Origin: a virus
Virus record (IMG/VR): IMGVR_UViG_3300028422_001967
Location: 1-34,955 of that record
Reading direction: 5' to 3' (one strand)
Length of the DNA stretch: 34,955 nucleotides
In this document: one piece after another, positions 1-8,832 of the stretch
Position numbering within the stretch: position 1 is the stretch's first letter
Layout of the letters: each line of letters begins with the position of its first letter
Translations under genes and position numbers: made by a program
Notes under the pieces: generated by a model
Seen by the model: the letters and a program-made list of their open reading frames with translations, nothing else
Told to the model about the DNA's origin: nothing
The model's database searches: none

Positions 1-480
1 TTAGGCGCTGGCGTAGAGGGCGGCTTCCGCCGCGCGGCGGCGGACCAAGCCACGCATCTTGACGCCGCCGGCGTAGACCCACTTGGGGAACTCGCCAACG
101 GCGCGGGCATGGTCCCCGCGCAACACGCACTTGCGGAGGGTGCTGATTTCGAGGTTTCCCGCACCGCAGTTGAAGGCGAAGTCGCCGAGCGCCGCCGCTT
201 GCTGCGGAGCGAGCGGAACGGAGCAGAGGCGGTAGACGGCATTGAGCGCCTTGGTGGCATCTCGGCGCAGCAGGATATAGGCCTCGTCGCGCTCGATCGC
301 CGGCCAGCGGGAGAGCGGCGCCCAACGCTCGCGGCTGAGCAGGTGACCGAACCCGATCGTGGGATAGCCGGCGTCGTCATGGTACGGCTCGATCGCCGCG
401 GTCGACGGATCCGGATCATGGATACTATCGAACCCCCGCGTCGTCGCGAGTGCGATCAGGAGATCGAGCGCGGCGGTCAT
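1..480 (-). CDS. Phage endolysin, GH24 lysozyme-like
   Basis: The 159-residue protein would cleave peptidoglycan at the end of the lytic cycle. Residues 33-47 read YHDDAGYPTIGFGHL, which is the T4/P22 lysozyme active-site block; D35 and T41 match T4 Asp20 and Thr26. The C-terminal half has the NCGAGN and RRRAAEAALY segments usual in the family. The ATG at 478-480 is chosen because it starts the family-like sequence and lies 2 bp after the stop of the holin-like gene; the frame is open further upstream but that part is antisense to the neighbour. Oddity: the catalytic Glu normally nine residues before the Asp is a Ser here (S26), and the usual EG reads R15-G16. Length is normal for a lysozyme. 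No spanin gene was recognised nearby. Confidence 0.88.
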   Translation of the reverse strand: MTAALDLLIALATTRGFDSIHDPDPSTAAIEPYHDDAGYPTIGFGHLLSRERWAPLSRWPAIERDEAYILLRRDATKALNAVYRLCSVPLAPQQAAALGDFAFNCGAGNLEISTLRKCVLRGDHARAVGEFPKWVYAGGVKMRGLVRRRAAEAALYASA

Positions 481-482
481 CG

Positions 483-1037
483 TTAGCGGCCCGAAGCCGT
501 GGAACTGGCGCTCCCGCCGAAAACCGCCTTGTACAGCCGCTGCCCGAACCAGAAGCCGAGGCACAGGAACAGCACCTGCGCATCCACCTCGCCCCACAAC
601 TGCGAGATCGCCTCCCACCGGTCGGCCTCGTATTTCGGCCCGGTGAGTAGCACCCACTGCGCATACTTCACCACCATGTAGAAGCCAACGACAGCGTAGG
701 TCACGCTCGGGCGCACCATGCCGCTGATGAAATCGAGCAGGGTGAACAGGTAGAACGCCGGCACCGTGGCCCACGGTCCGAAACCTGAGCCCTTGGCGGC
801 GTCGAGCATCTGCACACCGAAGCTCGGGGCTGGCGTGTGGATGACTTTCGCCTCCTCGATATCCGCCTTGGCGTTCATTTCTTCCATGCGGTAAAGGTGT
901 TCGTTCGCCGCGGACTCCAGCCTCAGCTTGAACATGGCGAGTTCGTGTGCGTTATCCTGCCGACGCTGGAACAGCGTGAGGATCGCCGGGAGAAACTGCG
1001 AGGCGAACCCCGCGATTGCGCTGATGATCGCGAGCAT
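483..1037 (-). CDS. Holin-like membrane protein
   Basis: This 184-residue protein has a hydrophobic N-terminus (about 1-23), a charged, probably coiled segment (24-65), then hydrophobic stretches near 90-108, 110-133 and 150-168. Its position directly upstream of the endolysin and its membrane topology suggest the holin. It resembles 3-TM holins of alphaproteobacterial phages and gene-transfer agents, but that assignment is from memory of the family pattern. The ATG at 1037 is preferred over the in-frame GTG at 1046 because GAGGAG lies 8 nt before the ATG, whereas it abuts the GTG. Confidence 0.65.
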   Translation of the reverse strand: MLAIISAIAGFASQFLPAILTLFQRRQDNAHELAMFKLRLESAANEHLYRMEEMNAKADIEEAKVIHTPAPSFGVQMLDAAKGSGFGPWATVPAFYLFTLLDFISGMVRPSVTYAVVGFYMVVKYAQWVLLTGPKYEADRWEAISQLWGEVDAQVLFLCLGFWFGQRLYKAVFGGSASSTASGR

Positions 1038-1049
1038 GTTTTCCACTCC

Positions 1050-1382
1050 TCAATGCGCGAGCGCGCGGCGGACCCACTCGACCGCGCCGTAGCCAACGAG
1101 AACGACCAGCGCGGTGAGAATTGCGCGCGTCGCAGTACGGCGGATGTCCTGACCGAGATCGCGGGATGCCTCGCGCATGGCTCGCCCCCAACGCAGGTCG
1201 GCCTGCAGGTTCGCCACGCTCTCGGGGTCGTCGATGTCGACGCCGAGGATCGCGAAGGTTTTCCGCACCGCTGCATCAGCTGCGTCGCGGCTGGCGTCCT
1301 CAGCGAGATGGCACCCGTCCGGGAAGCGCCGGCGCTCGCGGCGTAGTGCAGGCGTCGGACACGGTGGAGTTTGATCGGTCAC
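1050..1382 (-). CDS. Small phage protein with C-terminal membrane anchor
   Basis: This 110-residue protein has a charged, helical N-terminal two thirds, including VANLQADLRWGRAMR near 57-71, and one membrane segment near 88-104. The GTG start forms a 4-nt GTGA overlap with the stop of the upstream gene, and GGAGGGG lies 7 nt before it. It sits in the lysis cluster, so a holin-accessory or antiholin role is possible, but no specific function is shown by the sequence. Confidence 0.7.
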   Translation of the reverse strand: MTDQTPPCPTPALRRERRRFPDGCHLAEDASRDAADAAVRKTFAILGVDIDDPESVANLQADLRWGRAMREASRDLGQDIRRTATRAILTALVVLVGYGAVEWVRRALAH

Positions 1383-1786
1383 AGGGTAGCCCCTCCCGTC
1401 ATGACGTTCGCCGCGGCGCAGAACGCGGCAGCCCAGCACCCGAACCACGATCCGCCGAGCCACGGCTCCCCCAGAGCCGCGTGCCATTTCTGGCGGTAGC
1501 GATCGGCGATCCAGTAGCCTCGGCCGAACTCCGAGAACCGCCCGAGGGGGTCGCCATTGCCGCCGTTGTCGGCACGAACCAAGAGAAACGCCGCAGACAT
1601 GCCCGCAAACGCCGCCCATGCCACCAGCGCCGCCCACCAGGGCGCGACGAGCGCGAGCGGCGTCACGGTGATCGCGGTCATCGGCGCGAACGTCCAGGAG
1701 GCGAGCGGGGATGCAGCCCCGCCCTTGGCGTAGCGCCAAAGCGCGCCGAGGACTGTACACATCAGGATGAACGCTGCGGCGATCAC
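1379..1786 (-). CDS. Hydrophobic phage membrane protein
   Basis: This 135-residue protein is rich in Ala and Trp. It has hydrophobic segments near residues 1-16, 33-50 and 51-68, and a shorter one near the C-terminus. The GTG at 1784-1786 is chosen because it makes a GTGA overlap with the tail-fibre stop; an ATG at 1810 would overlap that gene further. It lies between the tail fibre and the lysis genes. Function is not recognised; a lysis-accessory role is only inferred from position. Confidence 0.6.
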   Translation of the reverse strand: MIAAAFILMCTVLGALWRYAKGGAASPLASWTFAPMTAITVTPLALVAPWWAALVAWAAFAGMSAAFLLVRADNGGNGDPLGRFSEFGRGYWIADRYRQKWHAALGEPWLGGSWFGCWAAAFCAAANVMTGGATL

Positions 1787-3147
1787 GGGACCACCAGCCA
1801 GTCGACCCACGCCGATCCGGCGTCGAACGTGTCAGTTCCGCCCGCCGTGGTGAGCTGGATCGCCCCCAGCGACGCCAGCGCAACCGAGCCGCCGCCCGCT
1901 TGGAGGAAGTCCGTGCTCGTTCGGTAATTCGTGGTCGAACCGGAACACCACCCATCATCTACGGAAAATTCGATCTGTCCGTTCGTGGAGGCAGACTCCA
2001 CCATCTGCTCAACCAACATGAACCCGGTTGTTGATGGGGCGATGGCAACAGAGGCACCAGCGCGCGCGGCGGCAGCCTGATATCCGGTGGAGACGATCGT
2101 TCCGGAATCCACACCAACGCGGACGTTGTAGACAGACGTGCCGCTCGTGCTCATGCGGGCGTAGTGGAGCGTCGCGCCGATCACCGTTGCGCTAGCCGGC
2201 ACAACGCCGGACGAGGAAAACACGATAGCCGTGCCGGAGAGCGTGACCGCTGCGGACCGGTAGACGCGGGAGGCGGCAACCTCGGCGGAGAGGGCGGCGA
2301 GATCCACCTGAGCCGCGGCCCCGATGTTGGAGCGAGCGGCGGCAGCGCTTCCCGAAAGCTCAGACAAGGCGTTGGAGATCAGCAAATAATCCGCTCCGGA
2401 CACGTACGCGGCAACCCACGCAGATCCGGTGTAAAGCTTCATCACCTCGTCGGTCGTGTTGAAGTAGAGCGCACCGGCAACGAGCGGATCGCCGTCGTTG
2501 TCCGTTGCCGGATCGGCGGACTTCGCGCCGAGGTAGCGGTCATCGAAATTGTCGAGTGAGCTGAGGGCCGAATCGCGTGCTGCCTCAGCAGCGGAGGCGT
2601 ACGAGGCTGCGAGCACCGCCTGCGCGGTGGCGAGGACAACCTGCGCGGCGGCATCCGCCTGCGCCTGGTCGGGGTCGCCGTCGCTGAGGGCGAGCGCGCC
2701 GTCGAGCGCGAACTTGAGCGCACGGCCCGCCACGGGGTCCGGAAGATCGAGCGATGCCGTCGATGTCGAAGTCGTCGGGCGTTTCACCGTTCGCGCCTGC
2801 TCTTCTTTGAGCTGCTGCTCGGTGGCGACGATCCGGTCAAGTTCCTCGTTGATCACTGCGGCCCGAAACGCGCCACCGTCCTGAAAATCAGTGGTACGCT
2901 CGATCGGAACGCTGCGCGCGAGCGTGACGACCACGCCATCCCCAGGAGCAACAGAGAACGTGGCGCTGCCGCCGTCGCTCTCCCCTGCCCCGGTCACAGT
3001 GTATCCGGACATTTGCAGAGCATCATCGAGATAGACCTGCAGGTCGGTGTCGTCGAAGATCGGGAAGGGGTAGGCGAATACCGTTACGGAGCCGTTTCCG
3101 ACATACTGGATGCGCGGGGTGATATCGCCGATCACAACATGAGCCAT
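1783..3147 (-). CDS. Tail fibre protein with T7-fibre-like N-terminus
   Basis: The 454-residue protein begins with the pattern of podovirus fibres that dock onto the tail (YVGNGSVTVFAYPFPIFDD near 15-33, then LARSVPIERTTDF near 76-88). A central Ala-rich helical stretch follows (about 150-200). The C-terminal half is Ser/Thr/Gly/Ala-rich and beta-like, with a GxALYFNTTDEVMKLYTGSAW type segment near 230. It probably forms the receptor-binding fibre. It follows the injection proteins by 3 bp. No peptidase, chaperone or variable-repeat system is visible beside it. Confidence 0.85.
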   Translation of the reverse strand: MAHVVIGDITPRIQYVGNGSVTVFAYPFPIFDDTDLQVYLDDALQMSGYTVTGAGESDGGSATFSVAPGDGVVVTLARSVPIERTTDFQDGGAFRAAVINEELDRIVATEQQLKEEQARTVKRPTTSTSTASLDLPDPVAGRALKFALDGALALSDGDPDQAQADAAAQVVLATAQAVLAASYASAAEAARDSALSSLDNFDDRYLGAKSADPATDNDGDPLVAGALYFNTTDEVMKLYTGSAWVAAYVSGADYLLISNALSELSGSAAAARSNIGAAAQVDLAALSAEVAASRVYRSAAVTLSGTAIVFSSSGVVPASATVIGATLHYARMSTSGTSVYNVRVGVDSGTIVSTGYQAAAARAGASVAIAPSTTGFMLVEQMVESASTNGQIEFSVDDGWCSGSTTNYRTSTDFLQAGGGSVALASLGAIQLTTAGGTDTFDAGSAWVDWLVVP

Positions 3148-3150
3148 GGC

Positions 3151-6100
3151 CTAGCCTTTCTCCGGAACGCCGAGGGTCTGATTGATTCCGCGCTCTGCCG
3201 CATCGAACGCGCCAGAGAGCCAGAACAGGTTTTGGTATGGGGTTAGGCGGCGCATTGCGCGCACGGTTCCTTGGTCGAATTCTCCACGCCCGATGTCGGT
3301 GACAACGCGACCTGCGAGATCGAGCCCGCCGCCGAATGTCGGCCCGACAAGGCTCTCGACGAAGCTGCGCGAGGCATAGCGGGAGGTCTCATTGCCGAAC
3401 CCCTTGGCGCCGATGTTGTAGGCGTCGGAGAGCCAGCCGACCGCGCCAGAGCGATCTACCCCCTCTTTCAGCCAGACCGTGTTGTCGTCGCTGAGTTCGC
3501 GCCCGGCGATCTTCGACTTCACGGCGTAGGATAGCATTCCCATCGCGCCAGAGAGCGCGAGGCCGTTTACCACGCCCATGTCGCGGTCCTGAAGCGCCGG
3601 TATCAGCGTGCGCTGCACGCTCGCGAAGCCGAAGCTCTTGAACTGGCCGATCAACTTGCCGGTTTCGCTCGACATCCACAGCGGGCGGTCGCCGATGCCT
3701 GGGGTAACGATGATCCGGTCCACGTCGCGGATGATCGCAGAGCGGAAGGCGTCGACCACCGAGCGCGGAGCGTCCCATGCCGTGGTGTTGGGGATTTTCA
3801 CGCCGTCCACGTCGCCGCCGTGCTTGGAGAACTGCGCGGCGATCTGCTCGGCGACGTCACGGTTGATGCCTGCGGCGGCAAGTTTCTCCAACTCCTTCGG
3901 CTTGATCGTACCCTTCGCAGCCGCCTCGCAGGCCTCGACGATCCGCGTCATGGTGATGACGCCGGAGAACTGCTTGAGCGCGGCGTTCCAGGGTGCCATC
4001 AGCGAAAGCATTCCCATCTTGTTGGACATGCCCTGGAGGGTGCGCTCGAACCTGGAGTGCCGTCCGTAGTCGTCCATCACATCGGCGAGCATCTCGGCGC
4101 GACCGCTCTCCCACATGTCGAGGCCGACGCCCATCAGTTTGAGTTCGTCGCCGCTGGCCCTGAATGCCCTGAAGTTGCGGATCATCGGCGCGAGACCATC
4201 ACCGAACACCCGACCTAGGCCATGGATCATCACCGGGCGTGCGGTATCCGCGAGCGAGGAAAGCGTCATCCCGCCGAGTTTGGAGACGAAATTGACCTGC
4301 CGCGCCGTGCGCGCAGCGCGCACCGTCCAGGCGTCGGGGTCGTCGGGCATACGGTAGGTGCCGCGCAGCCGGTCGCGCATCGCCGCGAAGTCGCGCAGGT
4401 CGGCGTCCTTCTGCTTTCCGAGCGCGAGGCGTTCCTTCTCGGTCTTCGCCGCCGCGATCTTCTTGTTGAAGTCCTCGGCGATTTCCTTCTCGGCGAGCGT
4501 TCCGGCCACGTCGCCGGTGTTGCCGAAGGTGCGCGCCAACTCGATGTCTGGTGCCATGCTGCGCACCTGCCGCCGCGCGATCACGGCGATGTCGTTTTCG
4601 AGGAAATCCTCGATCTCGCGGTCGGCGATGCCAAGGGTGCGCTCCTTGAACAAGCCGTTCTCGCCGGGGCGCAGCTTCATGCCTGGCCGACGCGCCATCT
4701 CGTTGAGGTCGAGATCGTAAGGGAGCCGCCCGTCCGGAGTTCCGAGTACCTTGTCGGTGATCTGCTCGGCCATATCCATGGCCTCCGGCACCGGCAGGTT
4801 TTCCGGACCGTCGGCCTGGCGCACCAGCCAGTCGGCGACGCGCTTCACGAACTCGGGACGGCGCGCCTTGATCTTCACCTTGTCGTAGACGCGGGTCACA
4901 TGCGAGATCGCGGTGTCGCCGATGTCCGGCAGGTCTTTCCAGATGCCAGTTGCCATACCCTCGCGCTTGATGATGTCGTCGATGTTCTTGCGGTAGGACT
5001 GTGCCGCCTTCGTCACCCACTCGTTGCCGCCTGGGTCCACATCGCCGCGCCGAGCAGCGCGTGCCACCTGCTCCTTGAAGGCAGCAAAGCTCATCGGCCC
5101 GTCGCCCTCGGCGCGGAACGCGTCCACGGCTGCCCACCGGGTGATGTCGCCGGTCTTGCGGTCGCGCCCGACGCGATACTGTGAATAGAGGTCCTCCAGT
5201 TCGCTCTCGAAGGCGTAGTTCTGCCCGCCCCAGGCCTTGAAGCGGGTCTCCGCCGCGCCGCCCTCGGCACCGGTGGCGATACCCTTGGCGTTCTTGCGCA
5301 GCGTCATCGGGACTTCGGCCAGGCGCTGCGCCCACCGCCGCGTCGCGACCGAAGGCGAATTCAGCGTGCGTAGCAGAGGGTCTTGGGAGCGGATAATCGG
5401 GATGGCGCCCAGAACCTTGCCGCCCTTGAGCCCTTCCTCCTCCAGCGTCGTCGTCACCGCCTCCGCCGCGCCGACGGTGGACTGGTCCGGGGCCGGGCCG
5501 CGCACGGCCTCGACCACATCGCGCTTGAGGTTCTCTCCCGCTTCCTCGGCGGTCTTGGCGACCGTGCCGACGCGCGGATCACCGATCAGCTTGCCGATCG
5601 CGCCCGCCGCGCCGCCGAGCATGCCGCCCAGCACCGCCGCGCCCGCCAAGGCCTCGTAGGTGTCGAGCGGCGTGCGGGTATACTGCGAGGCATGGAGCGC
5701 GGCCTCGGAGACAGCCGCGCCAGCGACGGCGCCGCGCACACCGGCGGCCACGCCCCGCGCGATCCGGCCTGCCTTGTAGGCCTCGGCCACCTCGCCGCCG
5801 ACGGGGATCAGGTTGATGGGGTCGAGGATTCCGGCCGCCACCTGCCACAGAATGCCCTGCCCGCCGGCGCTGGCGAGCGCATCGCGGTCGGCGTTCTCCT
5901 GGTCGATCCGGCTTTTGATCGCCGCCACGTCGTTCGGCCCCATGGCCTTGCGGAAGGCGCTGGCGTGCGCCTCGTAGGGCGTCCCGGCGATCTCGGCATA
6001 GGGGTCGAAGGCGAAATCCGCCCGATCGGTGAGCGCCGGGGCGCTGACGGCTGAGGCGACGGTATTCTGGCTACGGAAGGCCGCGCCCGCGATCTCCGCC

Positions 6101-6186
6101 GTAGAGGCGGCGTTGTCCTCCGGCACACCCGCGGGGAGCATTCCGATTGGCAGCGCCTGGTCCTCGGTGTCGGGGATGAACGGCAT
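3151..6186 (-). CDS. Large internal virion / DNA-injection protein
   Basis: This 1011-residue protein is probably the large ejection protein, analogous to T7 gp16, released into the cell envelope during infection. It has an Ala/Gly-rich amphipathic stretch near 80-190, a long charged helical middle, and hydrophobic patches in the last third (for example FVSKLGGMTLSSLAD). No lysozyme or transglycosylase motif was seen. The ATG at 6184-6186 forms a TGATG junction with the preceding internal-protein gene; the open frame upstream of it is antisense-like. Assignment rests on size, composition and position after the nozzle and two other internal proteins. Confidence 0.75.
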   Translation of the reverse strand: MPFIPDTEDQALPIGMLPAGVPEDNAASTAEIAGAAFRSQNTVASAVSAPALTDRADFAFDPYAEIAGTPYEAHASAFRKAMGPNDVAAIKSRIDQENADRDALASAGGQGILWQVAAGILDPINLIPVGGEVAEAYKAGRIARGVAAGVRGAVAGAAVSEAALHASQYTRTPLDTYEALAGAAVLGGMLGGAAGAIGKLIGDPRVGTVAKTAEEAGENLKRDVVEAVRGPAPDQSTVGAAEAVTTTLEEEGLKGGKVLGAIPIIRSQDPLLRTLNSPSVATRRWAQRLAEVPMTLRKNAKGIATGAEGGAAETRFKAWGGQNYAFESELEDLYSQYRVGRDRKTGDITRWAAVDAFRAEGDGPMSFAAFKEQVARAARRGDVDPGGNEWVTKAAQSYRKNIDDIIKREGMATGIWKDLPDIGDTAISHVTRVYDKVKIKARRPEFVKRVADWLVRQADGPENLPVPEAMDMAEQITDKVLGTPDGRLPYDLDLNEMARRPGMKLRPGENGLFKERTLGIADREIEDFLENDIAVIARRQVRSMAPDIELARTFGNTGDVAGTLAEKEIAEDFNKKIAAAKTEKERLALGKQKDADLRDFAAMRDRLRGTYRMPDDPDAWTVRAARTARQVNFVSKLGGMTLSSLADTARPVMIHGLGRVFGDGLAPMIRNFRAFRASGDELKLMGVGLDMWESGRAEMLADVMDDYGRHSRFERTLQGMSNKMGMLSLMAPWNAALKQFSGVITMTRIVEACEAAAKGTIKPKELEKLAAAGINRDVAEQIAAQFSKHGGDVDGVKIPNTTAWDAPRSVVDAFRSAIIRDVDRIIVTPGIGDRPLWMSSETGKLIGQFKSFGFASVQRTLIPALQDRDMGVVNGLALSGAMGMLSYAVKSKIAGRELSDDNTVWLKEGVDRSGAVGWLSDAYNIGAKGFGNETSRYASRSFVESLVGPTFGGGLDLAGRVVTDIGRGEFDQGTVRAMRRLTPYQNLFWLSGAFDAAERGINQTLGVPEKG

Positions 6187-8324
6187 CAGTCGGCACCCTC
6201 CGCATACGGCGTGAGGTCGAGCGGCGCAGCGGAGGCGCCAGCCCGATTCAGGCGATCCCACTCGCGGCGAGCAACACTGATTGATGTCGGGTTACCGCTT
6301 CGGTTTGCCGCGTCCAACTGGCGGCGCGCGGCCTCGTAGGCGGCTGCGTCCTTCGCGCGTTCAGCGTCGAGCTTGGTGATCTCTGCGGCAGTGTCGCGCG
6401 CCTCCTTGGCGGCCATGCGGGCGCGCTGCGCGGCGGCGTCAGGCTTCCAGCGGCCGAGGTAGTCGAGCGTGCCGTCGTCCTTCTTCACCCACAGGCCATA
6501 GGACGGCGCACCCGCGCTCGCCTCGCGCGCGGTGCGGAGGTCGGGAATCAGCGTCACGGCCTTCGGGTCGGCCCCGGCCTTGGTCACGTCGCGCTCGATC
6601 TGGGTGTTGATCCACTCGTGCGAGCCTTCGCCGTAGAATGCCTCGGGCGGGTATTCCATCAGGCGCTTGCCGTTGCCGACGCTGGTCTCGCCCCACTTCG
6701 CCTTGACGGCGCGAAGCCCGGCCTCCTTGGCGGCGGTTTCGCTGCCGGTGAGCGCGTACATGCGCCGGGCCTCGGCGTTGGCCTCATCGAACATCCGGCG
6801 GCGGGTGCCGTCGTCGGCGGCCGGGTCGAAGCTCCAGTAGCTTTCGAACTCGCCGAACACGTCGCTATCCGAGAGGATCGGCTTGTCCTTGGTGTAGGTT
6901 GCCTTGAACACCTCCTCGCGCGCGGCGATCTGCGGCTTGTTGGCCGGGTCGGTCATCTGCGCGGCCAGCTTCACCGCCTCGGCGGGCTGGTGGCCGCCCT
7001 TCACAAATTGCAGCACCATCGCGGCACGGGCTGCATCGGTCTTGGCGAAGTTCTCGGCCAGATGCGGCACGGCGGTTTTCAGCCGGTCGAGCAGATCAGC
7101 GGCGACAATCTGCTGCTCAGGCGTGCCGGTCTGCAGCGCCCGCACCGAGGCGGCAGCACCGTCCGGGATCATATTCCATGCCTTCGCCTTGCGCCCGATC
7201 TCGGCGTTCATGGCATAGGCGTCTGCACCGTCGGCCTGCTGCTTTTGAATCCACTCGTTGAAGGCGGAGTTGACGCCCTTGCGGTAGTCGGCGTTGCCGG
7301 GGTCGCCGAGTGCCCGGCCCGCCGCCACGTCGTTCGCCCAGGTGACGCGCTGCTGCGTCTCGACGGCGGTTTTCTGCACGGCATCGGCACGCAAGGTGAG
7401 GCTGCGCCACTTGTCGGAACCGAACTTGACGAACCCCTTCTCAACAGCCTCGGCGATGTCCTTGTGGCCCTTCTCGCCGCGCTCGATTCCCACGTCGAGC
7501 ACGTTCACGTACTGCTCGTTGGCTGCGGCGATGTTCTTCTTCGCCTCGGCCTCGGCGTGCGCCTGATCGGCCTGTGCGTCGCGGAGCCGTGCCTCCATCC
7601 AGCCGGCGTGCTTGTCGCGCTGCGCTGGGTCCTTGATAGTGTCGGCGGAGCGGAAATCGGCGATGAACTTCTCGGCGGAAGCGAGGCCGCGCTTCGTCAG
7701 CGCGCGCTCGAATGCGCCTTTGACGTACCATCCCTGCGCCTCGTCGTCGGCCTTCAGGCGCGAAACTGCTTTCTGCTGTGGCGTCAGGTCGGTGCGTGCA
7801 TCGATGGCGGCGAGGTGGCGCGCCATCGCCGACATCTCGGCCTCGGGGTTCTGGTCGCGCGCGGCGTCCATGGCCTCGGCGTACGAGGCATCGCCGCTGG
7901 TGATCAGGTCGGCGTTCGCCCGGTCCTTGGCCTCTTGCAAGCGCGCCGCCGTCATCTTGAGCGCGTGTCCCTGGGTGATCTCGTCCCAGCGCTGGCCCAT
8001 CACCTCACGGTGGTCCTCTGGGATGTTCTCCAGCCATGCACCCTTTGCCTGCCCGACCTTCTCGCCGAATGCGGCCTCGTCGTTATCGGCATCGAGCGCA
8101 GCGCGACCGATGAAGTCGCGGGCGTTGGCGTCACTACGCGCGAGAGCCGCAGCCTGTTCGGACGCCTGGATTTCGCGGACGTGGGCGATCTGGTCGCTTA
8201 GGATGTCATCGACGGCTGCGCCAACGGCGGCCACAGGTCCGCCCTGCATCCCGATGCTGGTGTAGTCGCTGACGCGCGGAAACGTGCGGCGGCCAAGGCG
8301 GGCGGAACGGAAGGAGCTAGCCAT
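6186..8324 (-). CDS. Internal virion protein, gp15-like
   Basis: The 712-residue protein is Ala/Glu/Lys/Arg-rich and almost wholly helical, with long coiled-coil-like segments (about 90-300 and 620-690). This is the composition of podovirus core/ejection proteins. The ATG at 8322-8324 has GGAGGGG 3 nt upstream and overlaps the previous stop by 8 nt. Its order between a small and a very large internal protein matches the T7 gp14-gp15-gp16 layout. Function is inferred from that order rather than from a catalytic motif. Confidence 0.72.
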   Translation of the reverse strand: MASSFRSARLGRRTFPRVSDYTSIGMQGGPVAAVGAAVDDILSDQIAHVREIQASEQAAALARSDANARDFIGRAALDADNDEAAFGEKVGQAKGAWLENIPEDHREVMGQRWDEITQGHALKMTAARLQEAKDRANADLITSGDASYAEAMDAARDQNPEAEMSAMARHLAAIDARTDLTPQQKAVSRLKADDEAQGWYVKGAFERALTKRGLASAEKFIADFRSADTIKDPAQRDKHAGWMEARLRDAQADQAHAEAEAKKNIAAANEQYVNVLDVGIERGEKGHKDIAEAVEKGFVKFGSDKWRSLTLRADAVQKTAVETQQRVTWANDVAAGRALGDPGNADYRKGVNSAFNEWIQKQQADGADAYAMNAEIGRKAKAWNMIPDGAAASVRALQTGTPEQQIVAADLLDRLKTAVPHLAENFAKTDAARAAMVLQFVKGGHQPAEAVKLAAQMTDPANKPQIAAREEVFKATYTKDKPILSDSDVFGEFESYWSFDPAADDGTRRRMFDEANAEARRMYALTGSETAAKEAGLRAVKAKWGETSVGNGKRLMEYPPEAFYGEGSHEWINTQIERDVTKAGADPKAVTLIPDLRTAREASAGAPSYGLWVKKDDGTLDYLGRWKPDAAAQRARMAAKEARDTAAEITKLDAERAKDAAAYEAARRQLDAANRSGNPTSISVARREWDRLNRAGASAAPLDLTPYAEGAD

Positions 8325-8832
8325 AAACCCCTCCGAACGTATAGCCGGAATAATCCGTGCCCTGTGATGTGCTACCGATGTTGCTCGACCCCGAGACACC
8401 AGCACCGTATGCGGCGTACCCCGCCGTTCCAAGTTTCAGGAGAGACCCGGTAATTCCGCCGGCCAGGCTACGGCGCGCGCCGGACATCGCCGTCTGATAT
8501 GCGCTCTGCACCAGCCCTCGCCGGCCCTCGATGCCCGTGAGCGTGCGGTCTGCGGCGGCTTTGTCTGCCATGATGCTGGCCATGGCGGAGCCTCCGGTAG
8601 GGTCCGTTCCTGTCGCGGCAAACAGATTGTTGCGCGCGGCCAGCGTGCGGGCGAGTTCAAGCTGTGTGTCGCGTTCGTTCTCCGAGAGAGACAGCGTGTC
8701 CTGGCTGCGCTGGAGCTTCGCCTGGCCCTGCGCGGTCTGGTACTGCGAATACGCGCTGGCCGCTCCGGTTGCCGCGCTGGCGGCGGCGAGTCCGACGAGG
8801 GACTGGGTTGCAGTGATTGATGCCGGATCCAT
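8317..8832 (-). CDS. Small internal virion protein, gp14-like
   Basis: The 171-residue protein starts with an Ala/Ser-rich hydrophobic segment (about 12-30), continues with a heptad-like helical region (QGQAKLQRSQDTLSLSENER), and ends Gly/Ser-rich. That matches the small membrane-inserting ejection protein of T7-like particles. The ATG at 8830-8832 makes a TAATG junction with the nozzle stop. Part of the middle (AATGTDPTGGSAMASIMAD) resembles small podoviral core proteins. Confidence 0.68.
   Translation of the reverse strand: MDPASITATQSLVGLAAASAATGAASAYSQYQTAQGQAKLQRSQDTLSLSENERDTQLELARTLAARNNLFAATGTDPTGGSAMASIMADKAAADRTLTGIEGRRGLVQSAYQTAMSGARRSLAGGITGSLLKLGTAGYAAYGAGVSGSSNIGSTSQGTDYSGYTFGGVYG

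Noticed and set aside
1783-3147. Diversity-generating retroelement at the tail fibre
   Set aside because: No reverse transcriptase, template repeat or adenine-variable repeat is seen near the fibre.
6618-8201. Plus-strand frame of 527 codons
   Set aside because: It is antisense to an internal virion gene with matching helical codon pattern; no start signal.
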